Shown here one piece after another: positions 23,997 to 32,673 of a stretch of DNA of 64,000 bases (the first letter of the stretch is position 1; every line of letters starts with the position of its first letter). Source of the stretch: Chloroflexota bacterium (lineage in GTDB: Bacteria; Chloroflexota; UBA11872; VXOZ01); the NCBI GenBank assembly GCA_012270555.1, contig JAAXIC010000021.1, positions 1-64,000 of the forward strand. Direction: 5' to 3'. The notes below the pieces were generated by a model that was not told where the DNA came from, did no database searches, and was given only the letters and a program-made list of their open reading frames with translations. The translations under genes were made by a program, and so were the position numbers.

Positions 23997-25199
23997 ATGG
24001 TAGAGCGTGAGATTACATCTCGTCTCGTGGCGCTGTTCCAACAGTATCCCTTTGTTACGGTGACCGGTCCGCGGCAGTCCGGCAAGACGACGCTATGTCG
24101 AGCGGTCTTTCCTGACTTGGCGTACGTAAACCTGGAAGCGCCTGACCAACGCGAGTTTGCGGAATCCGATCCCAGGGCATTTCTCGCGCGGTTGAATGAT
24201 GGCGCCATTCTCGATGAGATCCAGCGTGTGCCGAGCCTTCTTTCGTATCTGCAGGTTATTGCAGATGAGAAGAGACGCAACAGCCTCTTTGTGCTCACCG
24301 GCAGCGAGCAGTTTCGGCTGTCCGACGCCATAAGCCAGTCGCTTGCAGGTAGGACGGCATTACTGCGACTATTGCCGTTCACAATGGCGGAGCGCCAAGA
24401 GACAGGGGCAAGCAATGAGTTGGACGACATCCTCTTTTCAGGTTTCTACCCGCGCATCCACGATCAAAGACTAGACCCACGTCAAGCACTTGGCGACTAC
24501 TTTGAAACGTACGTGGAGCGCGACGTGCGGCAACTCAGCGAGATCCGCAACCTCTCGAGCTTTCAACGATTCGTGCGGCTTTGCGCTGGACGCGTCGGGC
24601 AAGTGGTCAATCTCTCGTCACTGGGGGCAGACGCGGGCGTAACGCATACGACGGCGCGCGAGTGGCTGACGGTGCTGGAGGCCAGCTATATCGTGTACCA
24701 ACTCCAACCGTTTCACTCCAACCTGCAGAAACGCTTGATCAAGTCACCGAAGCTCTACTTCTACGACGTGGGGCTGGCCAGCTATCTCATAGGCATTGAA
24801 AACGCTAAGCAGATTGCCACCCATCCCTTGCGTGGGCCCCTCTTTGAGAATGTGGTCGTTATCGAAGCGCTCAAGCACCGTTTCAATCGAGGAAACCAAC
24901 CCAACCTGTCATTTTTCCGTAGCGCAAAGGGTCTGGAGTGCGATCTCTTCTATGAGACAGGTCAGGGCATTGGCGCTATCGAGATAAAGTCCGGCGCGAC
25001 GATTGCGTCTGATTTCTTCACGTCTCTCAAGCGGGTGGCAAAGCTTGTCCCGGACATAACGGGTTCGTTCGTCGTATACGGTGGAACAGAGCGTCAGTCC
25101 CGGAGTGATTGCGAGGTAGTCTCACTGGCCGATGTGCAGGGAGAACTTGCGCGTTTCGATGTTGGGCAAGCAACTGGTGGCTTGGTGGAGGAAGACTAG
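23997..25199 (+). CDS. AAA ATPase with DUF4143 domain
   Basis: A 400-residue protein. The N-terminal AAA part (MVEREITSRLVALF) has Walker A VTGPRQSGKTTL at about residue 22, GAILDEIQRVPSLLSYL as Walker B and VLTGSEQFRLSDAISQSLAG as sensor. The C-terminal DUF4143 part has RDVRQLSEIRNLSSFQRFV, a helix-turn-helix-like segment (GADAGVTHTTAREWLTVLEASYIV) and a PD-(D/E)XK-like end (LECDLFYETGQGIGAIEIKSG). This common family is thought to act on DNA, but its role is undefined. I take the ATG at 23997; one at 23961 lies inside the operator-like repeat. It stands alone. Confidence 0.88.
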   Translation: MVEREITSRLVALFQQYPFVTVTGPRQSGKTTLCRAVFPDLAYVNLEAPDQREFAESDPRAFLARLNDGAILDEIQRVPSLLSYLQVIADEKRRNSLFVLTGSEQFRLSDAISQSLAGRTALLRLLPFTMAERQETGASNELDDILFSGFYPRIHDQRLDPRQALGDYFETYVERDVRQLSEIRNLSSFQRFVRLCAGRVGQVVNLSSLGADAGVTHTTAREWLTVLEASYIVYQLQPFHSNLQKRLIKSPKLYFYDVGLASYLIGIENAKQIATHPLRGPLFENVVVIEALKHRFNRGNQPNLSFFRSAKGLECDLFYETGQGIGAIEIKSGATIASDFFTSLKRVAKLVPDITGSFVVYGGTERQSRSDCEVVSLADVQGELARFDVGQATGGLVEED

Positions 25200-25332
25200 G
25201 GACAAACGTCGTCGAGGTCGGATGTCACTGCCGTAGACGCCAGCCGTCGAACACATGCGGTGTGCGGCGGAGGCGGCTGGCAAAACGTCGTTGTGAGCCG
25301 CCGCCGGATTGCTCTCAGCCCTGTCCATAGAC

Positions 25333-26187
25333 TCACTCAGGCGTGGTATCCTCGCGGCCCAGTTCCATAGCGTCGATGAGGCGTGTAGTTCCAATCCTGG
25401 CGGCAAGCGATGCGAGCGCAGGGCGCTCGATGGTGGTCAATTCCTTTAGACTTTCGTCGTCGGCGATGCTCACGTAGTCCACGCTCACGAGCGGCTCCTG
25501 CGCGAGCACCGCGTGCATGGCGGCGCGCAGGGTTTCGGCGTTGCGCTCACCGGCCGCAAAGCGCTGTTGCGCTGCCTGGAGCGCCTGATACAGAACGCTC
25601 GCTGCCTGGCGCTCGTCGGGTTTCAGGTAGACGTTACGGCTTGAGAGGGCGAGGCCGTCCGGTTCGCGCACGGTTTCCACCGGTACGATAGTGGTGGGAA
25701 TGTTGAGATCGCGCACCATGCGGCGGATGACGCGGAGTTGCTGGGCGTCTTTGCGGCCCAAGTAGACCCGGTGGGGCTGCACGATGTTGAGCAGCTTGCA
25801 GACCACCGTGGTAACGCCGCGAAAGTGCCCCGGGCGCGCCGCTCCCTCCAAGCGATCGGTAAGCTTCTCAACGTCCACGTACGTGCTGAAGTCTGCGGTG
25901 TACATGGTCTCAGCTTCAGGGACAAAGACGACGTCCACACCGGCTTCTTCGAACAGAGCAAGATCGCGCGGCAGGTCGCGGGGATAGGTGTTGAAGTCCT
26001 CGTTCTGTCCGAATTGCAGTGAATTGACGAATACTGTGGCCCAGCAGTGGTCGTTTGCATCGCGGGCGGCCCGCACCAGCGCCATGTGGCCCGCGTGTAG
26101 ATAGCCCATGGTGGGCACAAGCCCAAGGCTGCCCTGGGCTTGTGCGCGAACGGCGCGTACGTCTGGGATCGTGCGCAGAACCTGCAT
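25333..26187 (-). CDS. panC: Pantothenate synthetase
   Basis: Joins pantoate and beta-alanine with ATP to make pantothenate, the last step of vitamin B5 synthesis. It has LVPTMGYLHAGHMALVRAA (the HIGH-like nucleotide motif), FVNSLQFGQNEDFNTYPRD, VFVPEAETMY, YLGRKDAQQLRVIRRMV and the KMSKS-like ALSSRNVYL. Starting at 26187 (MQVLRTI) gives 284 residues, the usual family length; the frame is open 18 codons further upstream without conserved residues. It lies downstream of panB with a 126-bp gap that contains a family A repeat. Confidence 0.95.
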   Translation of the reverse strand: MQVLRTIPDVRAVRAQAQGSLGLVPTMGYLHAGHMALVRAARDANDHCWATVFVNSLQFGQNEDFNTYPRDLPRDLALFEEAGVDVVFVPEAETMYTADFSTYVDVEKLTDRLEGAARPGHFRGVTTVVCKLLNIVQPHRVYLGRKDAQQLRVIRRMVRDLNIPTTIVPVETVREPDGLALSSRNVYLKPDERQAASVLYQALQAAQQRFAAGERNAETLRAAMHAVLAQEPLVSVDYVSIADDESLKELTTIERPALASLAARIGTTRLIDAMELGREDTTPE

Positions 26188-26254
26188 GTGAGCGTGGTTA
26201 GTGTTTGGTTGGCGGCGTATTTCGCCCCTAGACTCGATCACGAAGCGCCGTGCT

Positions 26255-26283
26255 GCCCTTCGACAGGCTCAGGGCGAACGGAT
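26255..26283. repeat. Family A repeat inside the pan gene cluster
   Basis: GCCCTTCGACAGGCTCAGGG followed by CGAACGGAT, in the gap between panB and panC. A hairpin here might lower panC expression relative to panB. Confidence 0.8.
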
Positions 26284-26313
26284 ACGAAACTCGTGCGCAA
26301 AGGATGTTCCCCG

Positions 26314-27186
26314 CTAGTCTTCGTCAGAGGCCGAAATCAGGGTCTCTTTGCGCAAGGCGCGTGCGACTTCGTTGGGGAGCATGAAGCTGTGTTCGCGGGT
26401 AGGAAACGCCCCGGTTTCGACGTCCTGCACATAGGCGTTTACCGCGGCGCGCATCGCTTCGCCCAATTTCGCGTATGCCTTGGCATGCCGAGGGTGCACG
26501 GCGTGTGGATTCAGCCCGAGGAGGTCGTGCAAGACCTGAATTTGACCGTCACAGTGGACGCCCGCGCCGATGCCGATGGTGGGAATGGAGAGGGACTCGG
26601 TGATCTTCTGCGCTAGCGTGGCCGGAATGCTCTCCAGGACGAGCCCAAACGCACCTGCGCGCTCCAGGGCAAGCGCGTCACTTTGCAGTTCTTCCGCCTC
26701 GGCCAGGGTGCGACCCTGTGCCCGGTAGCCGCCAAGCTGATGGACTGACTGCGGGGTAAGTCCGATATGCCCCATCACCGGAATGCCGGCATCCACCAGA
26801 TGCGCTGTAACCGTGACGGTTTGCTTGCCGCCTTCCAGTTTTACCCCCTGCGCGCCGCCCTCCTTGATCAATTGCCCGGCATTGAGCAGGGCGCGCTCGT
26901 TTGACACTTGATACGAGAGGAAGGGCATGTCGGCTATCACCATAGCCCGGCGCGTACCGCGCACTACGGCCTGGGTGTGACGCAAGATATCGTCTACGGT
27001 AACCGGCAAGGTGTTTTCATAGCCGAGCACCGTATTGCCCAAGCTGTCGCCGACCAGGATTGCGGGCACGCCGGCAGCCTCTACGAAATGCGCCAGCGGC
27101 GCGTCGTATGCCGTCAGCATTACGATCTTGCGGCCCTCCGCCTTCATCTGCTTGAGGTCGGCGATGGTAACGCGCCCGGTGCTCAT
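26314..27186 (-). CDS. panB: 3-Methyl-2-oxobutanoate hydroxymethyltransferase
   Basis: Transfers a hydroxymethyl group from methylene-tetrahydrofolate to alpha-ketoisovalerate to give ketopantoate. The 290-residue TIM barrel has VMLTAYDAPLAHFVEAAGVP, ILVGDSLGNTVLGYENTLPV (metal-binding Asp), VIADMPFLSYQ, GAQGVKLEGG and PVMGHIGLTPQSVHQLGGYR, all characteristic. Its ATG overlaps the stop of the DUF2520 gene by four bases (ATGA), so the two are coupled; panC follows. Confidence 0.96.
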   Translation of the reverse strand: MSTGRVTIADLKQMKAEGRKIVMLTAYDAPLAHFVEAAGVPAILVGDSLGNTVLGYENTLPVTVDDILRHTQAVVRGTRRAMVIADMPFLSYQVSNERALLNAGQLIKEGGAQGVKLEGGKQTVTVTAHLVDAGIPVMGHIGLTPQSVHQLGGYRAQGRTLAEAEELQSDALALERAGAFGLVLESIPATLAQKITESLSIPTIGIGAGVHCDGQIQVLHDLLGLNPHAVHPRHAKAYAKLGEAMRAAVNAYVQDVETGAFPTREHSFMLPNEVARALRKETLISASDED

Positions 27187-28094
27187 GATGTCCCTCGGTT
27201 CTTAAGCGTCGCGCTCAGAAGTGCCTGCAATTCACGTTCGAGAGCGGTCTTGTCAACGGCGCAATCTTTGCCGAAAGCGCCATCGTTGCCATCAATAGCT
27301 GCAAGATTATTGTATATCATCGCGAGCGCCATTGCAGCGTACACGAACGTATGTTGGGGCGCGTTTTCGTCTATCGCCGCAAGATTTTGCTGCACCGTTG
27401 CCCAGTCCCCGCGGGCTACGGGACCGGTGAGGGCAGCCGCTGGGCCAAGACGACGGAGGTTGTGCACGGTACCTTGGAGCAATGGCAGCAGGGCGTGCAG
27501 GGCTTCCTGTTCCGATTTCCCAATGGCTTGCCAGAGTTCGACGCCGGCATGGGCCAGGGCGACGGTGTAGTTGGAGACGAGCACGGCCGCCGCATGATAG
27601 GCCGGCCGCGCCCCGGCTGGCACATAGCCCCAAGTGCACTCCAGAGAAGTTGCGATCTCCTTGAGTTGGGTGAGAAGCGGCTCTTCCGCCTCAATGCCGA
27701 TGAAGGATCCGGGCAGGTTTGCAAATGCCGCCTGGGCGTCCGGCAGCGTCTGCAAGGGATGAAACGCGCCGGGCACTGCGCCATATTGCGCTACCGCAGC
27801 GAGCGTGGCTGCGGAGAGCGCGCCGCTGCAATGGACGACGCCCTGTTCGCGCCGCCACTCCAGGGTTTCTGCTACAGAGGCTATGACGTTGTCCGGTGTT
27901 GTGATGAAGACAAGGTCGCAGGTGTCGGCAACAGCTTGTGGACTCGTGGCTTCACACTGCGGCAACGCCGCGGCGAGGATTTCGGCACGTGCACGGGTCT
28001 TGCCAGAGACGCTCCGTACGGTGTAGCCGCGGTCCGCGAGGAGACGTGCCAGCCCTGTGCCGACCCGCCCGGGCCCTATCACGCCAATGTTCAT
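27183..28094 (-). CDS. DUF2520 Rossmann protein, putative ketopantoate reductase (PanG-like)
   Basis: A 303-residue protein with an N-terminal Rossmann fold (MNIGVIGPGRVGTGLARLLADRG) and a helical C-terminal DUF2520 domain (GAFHPLQTLPDA, PAYHAAAVLVSNYTVALAHAGVEL, GPAAALTGPVARGD). It is the first gene of a cluster continuing with panB and panC. The step needed between PanB and PanC is NAD(P)H reduction of ketopantoate, and no panE is present in the window. PanG of Francisella and some Firmicutes is such a non-PanE reductase, which makes this the natural inference. GGGAG six bases before the ATG at 28094 supports the start. Confidence 0.8.
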   Translation of the reverse strand: MNIGVIGPGRVGTGLARLLADRGYTVRSVSGKTRARAEILAAALPQCEATSPQAVADTCDLVFITTPDNVIASVAETLEWRREQGVVHCSGALSAATLAAVAQYGAVPGAFHPLQTLPDAQAAFANLPGSFIGIEAEEPLLTQLKEIATSLECTWGYVPAGARPAYHAAAVLVSNYTVALAHAGVELWQAIGKSEQEALHALLPLLQGTVHNLRRLGPAAALTGPVARGDWATVQQNLAAIDENAPQHTFVYAAMALAMIYNNLAAIDGNDGAFGKDCAVDKTALERELQALLSATLKNRGTS

Positions 28095-28192
28095 TGCGCT
28101 CTCCCTTGGCAAGGGAAGTCTGACCTGCAAGGAAGCGGACTACGGTGCACCACCGGTGTGGTCTCTCGGGAAGGAATGAAGACGTACGGCCG

Positions 28193-28723
28193 TCAGCGAA
28201 TCATCGCATCGATGCGGTCGCCAACGACTTCTAACGTTTGAATGGGGAACGTGCCCGTCTCGACGGTGTTCTTCAGGTCGGCAAGGAGCGTCTTAATCTC
28301 TTCGATCTGCTCCTGCTGTCCTACAGAACCGAGGTTTGCCGCAGCGTCGAGCGACCGATCGACTTCTGCCAACTCGCGGATCGCGAGGCCACCCTGTTGT
28401 TCGCGCAGGTGCGCACGCGCGCGGCTAATGCGTACCGATGCCCGCAGGAGGTGATTCTGGAATTGCAACACAGCGACGTTCTGGCTGAGGGTTTCCGCTT
28501 GTTGCTCGACGCCGGTGACGCGCGCATCCATGGCGCTTGTGACCTGCGCCGCGTTCTGCGCCTGGTCGGCCGCGGTCTGAATGGTGGGACGGTCGCGCCA
28601 AAGGAAGACGCCGAGCGCCAGCGCCGCCACACCGACCGCTACGCCAATTAAGGCGAGCGCGAGGTTGATAACCCGTATCCAGCTTCCGAGCCGCGTAGCC
28701 AATGAGGGTCGTGCGTTAGCCAT
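28193..28723 (-). CDS. Membrane-anchored coiled-coil protein, function unknown
   Basis: A 176-residue protein. One TM helix at about 17-43 (VINLALALIGVAVGVAALALGVFLW) precedes a long helical region rich in Gln, Ala and Glu (about 50-165) with heptad-like spacing (AMDARVTGVEQQAETLSQNV). The body probably lies outside the membrane. No enzyme motif is present and I do not recognise the family. It precedes the pan cluster on the same strand with about 100 bp between, so it may be a separate unit. Confidence 0.7.
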   Translation of the reverse strand: MANARPSLATRLGSWIRVINLALALIGVAVGVAALALGVFLWRDRPTIQTAADQAQNAAQVTSAMDARVTGVEQQAETLSQNVAVLQFQNHLLRASVRISRARAHLREQQGGLAIRELAEVDRSLDAAANLGSVGQQEQIEEIKTLLADLKNTVETGTFPIQTLEVVGDRIDAMIR

Positions 28724-29235
28724 ACTGTGATTCTGCTCCTAGAACGAGGGTTCTGCAATGTGTGGAAGCCTACCCTTCAAGCATACCAAAATGCGGCGGA
28801 GGCGCGTTTGCAGCGACGGGCAGGCCCGCGCCCGCAGCCGCTGCGCAGTTCTCTGTCACTCCGGCGGTGGTCGGAGTCCAGAGACGCGGAAGGTAACAAG
28901 CATCTGCACCGTAGCGCGGGGGCTTGTCCCCCGCTTGGGAAGTGTGCAGGTGGCGTAAGGGAGGATGGATTCCGCGCCCCCGCACGGGGCGAGCTTTCGC
29001 GGGAATGACGGAGTCCTCTGTGCTATTTTTCATGGTAATCACCATGGCCGTCTGCCGGCCACGCAAGGGAATGAAAATGAACGGAGAGAAGAGGGTGCGG
29101 AGTTGCTACCCGCTACCTCCGCCGTTCACCCTTCGACGCTGCTCAGGGCGAACGGCTTGGTCACGCTACTTCCATAGGAATGACGGACGACGCGCCCCGC
29201 GCGTTACCTTCTTACGTTCGCCCATGTGCCCGCCT
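28724..29235. repeat. Repeat-filled gap: families E, C and A
   Basis: Family E at 28909-28940 (GCGGGGGCTTGTCCCCCGC), a long family C variant at 28967-29012 (CGCGCCCCCGCACGGGGCG, then CTTTCGCGGGAATGACGG), and family A at 29123-29155 with an altered core (TTCGACGCTGCTCAGGG). No gene is seen. Confidence 0.8.
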
Positions 29236-29748
29236 CTATTCGTCCTGCGGCTCCAGAGGCATGGCGTAGAATATCTGCCGCGCCACTTCCTCAAACCCAA
29301 GATCAGGATAGAGGTGGCGGCCGATGGGATTCTGGTCCAGCGTCTCGATACGGGCAAGAATCAGGTTCTGGTCGCGAAAATACTGGATGCAATGCTCCAA
29401 CAGCATGCGGCCAATGCCCTTGCCGCGAAACTTCTCGTCTACGGCCATATCGGGTATCTGGCCGACACTATTGGTGCGGTTTATGCGCGTCGTGGCATAG
29501 CCAATCACTTCGCCCGCGTATTCAACCACGAAGCACTCTGCCGGATGATCGGTGAGATCCATGGCGACCATGGGCCATTTGCGTTCGCCCCAGGGTACAG
29601 GCAAGAGCTCGGGCCAAGCGTTTTCGATGTTATTCTCAATGCTCACACCGGAAAATGCGGTGATGGTGAGTTCCTTGACGCGTGCCTCGTCGCTTGGTTC
29701 ATAGTGGCGTATGCTCAATTCCTTGAGGAAGTTTTCGTCAACCGGCAT
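29236..29748 (-). CDS. GNAT-family N-acetyltransferase
   Basis: A 170-residue GNAT. The acetyl-CoA segment is IPDMAVDEKFRGKGIGRMLLEHCIQYF (Q/RxxGxG/A type), preceded by CFVVEYAGEVIGYATTRI and followed by NPIGRHLYPDLGFEEVARQIFY. The layout resembles RimI-type and small-molecule acetyltransferases. The substrate is not evident. It stands alone between two repeat-rich gaps. Confidence 0.85.
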   Translation of the reverse strand: MPVDENFLKELSIRHYEPSDEARVKELTITAFSGVSIENNIENAWPELLPVPWGERKWPMVAMDLTDHPAECFVVEYAGEVIGYATTRINRTNSVGQIPDMAVDEKFRGKGIGRMLLEHCIQYFRDQNLILARIETLDQNPIGRHLYPDLGFEEVARQIFYAMPLEPQDE

Positions 29749-30261
29749 TTCGCACCGTCCTGGTGTTCTTAGTTTGCAACGGATTCTTGACTTTCATGTC
29801 TTGGAGCAGCGGGCCGAGAGGTTTTCTGACTGTCTCTTGTCTCGGCGTTGCAATTGACTTATAGCATAGCGAGAGGCAAAGCGCTGGTGAAATACCGCGC
29901 GCCAACCGCCAGGCGGGGGACAAGCCCCCGCGCTACCGAAGAATGAGCATCGATCTCAATGTGGGGACAAACCTCTGCGCTGGTTAAATATCGCGCGCGC
30001 CAATCGCCAAGCGGGGGACAAGCCCCCGCGCTACTGAAGAATAAGTCGACGCCCAAGTCCGCAGTGCCACACTCCGTCAAGTCCAAAGCGCCACATTCCG
30101 TCATTCCCGTGAAAACGGGAATCCATCTGCTCGGCCTGCCTGCGTTCATAGAGTCTCGTCAGGGGAGCCACACCATGCTCCAGCAACGATACAGAGTGGG
30201 GGCGCACTTTGACAAGGAAGCGCAGAGCAGAAAACCGAACCGGCTGCGACGATTAACCTCT
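29749..30261. repeat. Repeat-filled gap: direct repeat of a family E unit plus family C
   Basis: Two units of about 67 bases (29881-29947 and 29977-30044) are 96 bases apart. Each reads GCGCTGGT-AAATA, then GCGCCAA-CGCCA, then GCGGGGGACAAGCCCCCGCG and CTAC-GAAGAAT. A family C copy (CATTCCCGTGAAAACGGGAAT) lies at 30096-30125. The units are too few and too unlike spacer-repeat arrays to be CRISPR. No gene is seen. Confidence 0.8.
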
Positions 30262-31008
30262 CTAGCCGACCCCCCTGCCGCCGTCGATGATGAGAGTCTG
30301 GCCGGTGACCCAATCTGCGGTGCAGATGAGGTAATGCGTCGCGCCTGCGATGTCTTCCGGCGTGCCCAAACGCTGTGTGATAGTGGTCTGGCGGATCTCC
30401 TCATTGCGATCAGGGTAGTCTTCCGTCCAGCGCGTGTAGATGAGGCCGGGCGCAACGCTATTCACGAGGATTTCCGGTCCCAGGGCAGCCGCCATAGATT
30501 TTGTCAGGGCTATCATGGCGGCCTTGGAAGCGGCATACGGCACGGAACTGCCGCCGCCGGTAATGCCGGCCACCGAAGATATGTTGACAATGCGGCCGCT
30601 GCCTTGCGCCTTCATGATGGGCGTGACCGCACGGATGCCGTAGAACGCTCCCATGACGTTCACGGCGAAGATGCGATTCCAAAGCTCATCCGTCAGTTTG
30701 TCGAGTTCGGTATGGGCGATGAACTGCGTATAGCCCGCGTTGTTCACAAGCGCGTCCACGCTGCCAAACGACTCATGGGCAAAGTTCACCATCTCTATGA
30801 CCTTGGCTTCGTCGGCCACGTCGGCCTTGAAGGTCACTCCCTGCCCACCGGCCGCAGTGGCGTCGCGGGCGGTCTCTTCGGCTTCCTTTTCGGACTTGGA
30901 GTAGTTGACGACGACGTTTGCTCCTTCGCGCGCCAGCGAAAGGCAGACCGCGCGGCCAATGCCGGTGGCGCCGCCGGTTACAATGGCTGTCTTTCCCTCC
31001 AACTGCAT
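30262..31008 (-). CDS. Short-chain dehydrogenase/reductase (FabG-like)
   Basis: A 248-residue classical SDR. TGGATGIGR is the dinucleotide-binding loop and VNNAGY the structural NNAG. The catalytic triad is Ser in NISSVAGITGG and Tyr/Lys in YAASKAAMIALTKS. The C-terminal TGQTLIIDGGRGVG is typical of the 3-oxoacyl-ACP-reductase/glucose-dehydrogenase group. VVNYSKSEKEAEE after strand two suggests NADP preference. AAGGAGG nine bases before the ATG is an excellent ribosome-binding site, 13 bp after the stop of the DUF1648 gene, so these two are an operon. The substrate is open. Confidence 0.92.
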   Translation of the reverse strand: MQLEGKTAIVTGGATGIGRAVCLSLAREGANVVVNYSKSEKEAEETARDATAAGGQGVTFKADVADEAKVIEMVNFAHESFGSVDALVNNAGYTQFIAHTELDKLTDELWNRIFAVNVMGAFYGIRAVTPIMKAQGSGRIVNISSVAGITGGGSSVPYAASKAAMIALTKSMAAALGPEILVNSVAPGLIYTRWTEDYPDRNEEIRQTTITQRLGTPEDIAGATHYLICTADWVTGQTLIIDGGRGVG

Positions 31009-31021
31009 CGATGTGTCCTCC

Positions 31022-31399
31022 TTAGCGAATGATAAACCAGAGGCCGGCCAAGAGCAGCAGGCCTATCCAACACGTTGTCAGCATCAGCATACGGGCAACA
31101 AAGGCACTACTTCTTATGAAGAAAGCGCACACCGCGCCATTCACAAGTATCAGCAATGCCACGCCGAGTGGAAGGCGGTAGAGATAGACTTTATTGGCCA
31201 CGAGATCGGCTTGGCCCTGGGCATTGAAGAGAATAGGCAGTCGCTCCGGAAGCTGGGGATAGACACTCTGGATGACGCCGAGCAAAGCAACGTCTGTCAG
31301 CACGGCCAGTATCAGGAAGAAGTAGAATACCTTGTCCGTCCAGAAGCGATAGCGGGGCGCAAACTCAGTTGCGATGTTCCCGCTTGCTTGCTCTGCCAT
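31022..31399 (-). CDS. Small DUF1648-like membrane protein
   Basis: A 125-residue protein with three predicted TM helices (about 24-44, 75-95 and 102-122). Between the first two lies PQLPERLPILFNAQGQADLVANK, matching the DUF1648 pattern (P-x-P-x-HFN-x-x-G-x-x-D) with Leu in the usual His position. DUF1648 proteins include regulators of sporulation autolysins (SdpI-like immunity relatives), but no function can be assigned here. It precedes the SDR gene by 13 bp. Confidence 0.7.
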   Translation of the reverse strand: MAEQASGNIATEFAPRYRFWTDKVFYFFLILAVLTDVALLGVIQSVYPQLPERLPILFNAQGQADLVANKVYLYRLPLGVALLILVNGAVCAFFIRSSAFVARMLMLTTCWIGLLLLAGLWFIIR

Positions 31400-31552
31400 C
31401 CTGCTTCCTCGGCGGTGCTATGCGCATCACGCAGGCCGCTGCCTCTCCATGAACAACCGGGAAACGACGCCGGTGCCGGCAACCCCCAAAGCACACTCAA
31501 TTGACAAGGAGAAACGCGACTGCCACGCGCGTGCGGTACAGCGCGCAGTGTC

Positions 31553-32518
31553 CTACGAGACGCTGGCGCCTACGGGGTAAACGGCAGCGCACCATTCGTT
31601 GTATTTCGCATTGCGGTTACGCACCGCATCGAAGAAGACCTCTTGGAGGCGGGCCGCCACCGGGCCGATTTCGCCGCTGCCGATAGTCCTGCCGTCCACC
31701 TCGCCGATGGCGGAGATCTGCGCGGCCGTGCCGGTAAAGAAGAGTTCGTCGGCAATGTAGAGCTCAGTACGCGCGATGCGCCGCTCCACCACTTCGATGC
31801 CGAGTTCCTGCTGGGCCAGGGTCATCACGGCATGGCGCGTGATACCTTCCAGGATGTTCGAATCCGGGCCGGTGGTGATGAGCTTGCCGTCCCGCAGCAT
31901 GAAAATGTTTTCGCCGGGGCCTTCCGATACCGAGCCGTCACTGTTCAACATGATGGCTTCGTCAAAGCCCAGTTCCTTGGCTTGGGAGGTCGCCAGCGCC
32001 GAATTGATGTAGAGACCCGTTACCTTGGCGCGCGGCGGAATAACGTTGTCATCAATGCGGCGCCACGGTGAAATGGTGACGCGGATCGGCTTGTCCAGGT
32101 CCAAATACGCCCCAAACGGCACGGTGAACATGAAGAAGTCGTCTTCCACGTCTTCCAAGCCGCCGTCGGGAGCCTTGCGCACCAGCGAGAGGCCCACCTG
32201 CTCGGCGCTCTTGTACACGAGCGGGCGCACATAGACGTCTTCCCGGTAGCCGGACTTCGCGACGAGGTCACAGGCTAGTTGCGTCAATTCCGCCGGGCTG
32301 AGGCTCACTTTCATGCGCAAAATGTGCGCGGACCGGTGCAAGCGCTCAAAGTGCTCGCGCGCGCGAAAGAGATAGACCTGTTCGTCTTCCGCTACCCAGT
32401 AGCCCCTAATGCCTTCAAAGCAGCCCGTGCCATAGTTGAGCGCGTGCGTCATGATGCCTACCTTGGCATCAGCAAGCGGCACCACATTCCCTTCAAAATA
32501 CGCGAACGGTTCTCCCAC
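31553..32518 (-). CDS. ilvE: Branched-chain amino acid aminotransferase
   Basis: Last step of valine, leucine and isoleucine synthesis, and the supply point for alpha-ketoisovalerate used by panB. The 321-residue class IV PLP aminotransferase opens with AYFEGNVVPLADAKVGIMTHALNYGTGCFEGIRGYW. It has PRAKVTGLYINSALATSQAKELGFDEAIML (PLP lysine region) and SVSEGPGENIFMLRDGKL. The start is GTG at 32518, six bases after AGGAGG; the frame is open 53 codons upstream but that part does not resemble the family. It follows the ABC half-transporters on the same strand by 155 bp, with no clear functional tie. Confidence 0.94.
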   Translation of the reverse strand: MGEPFAYFEGNVVPLADAKVGIMTHALNYGTGCFEGIRGYWVAEDEQVYLFRAREHFERLHRSAHILRMKVSLSPAELTQLACDLVAKSGYREDVYVRPLVYKSAEQVGLSLVRKAPDGGLEDVEDDFFMFTVPFGAYLDLDKPIRVTISPWRRIDDNVIPPRAKVTGLYINSALATSQAKELGFDEAIMLNSDGSVSEGPGENIFMLRDGKLITTGPDSNILEGITRHAVMTLAQQELGIEVVERRIARTELYIADELFFTGTAAQISAIGEVDGRTIGSGEIGPVAARLQEVFFDAVRNRNAKYNEWCAAVYPVGASVS

Positions 32519-32673
32519 AACCGACCTCCTCATTAGCCCGTGGGCGCAGATGCTTATGCTACGCAAAAGCTTACGCTTTATCATGCTACATTTGCCAATC
32601 CCATGTAAACCCTGGGATGCGCCCCGGGACGGCGTGGAACCACTCTTAAAGGGGGTCCCTGCGACCCGGGACT

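Noticed and set aside
28724-30261. Repeated hairpins considered as a CRISPR array
   Set aside because: Only a few units, of different families, with irregular spacing, large arms and no cas genes.
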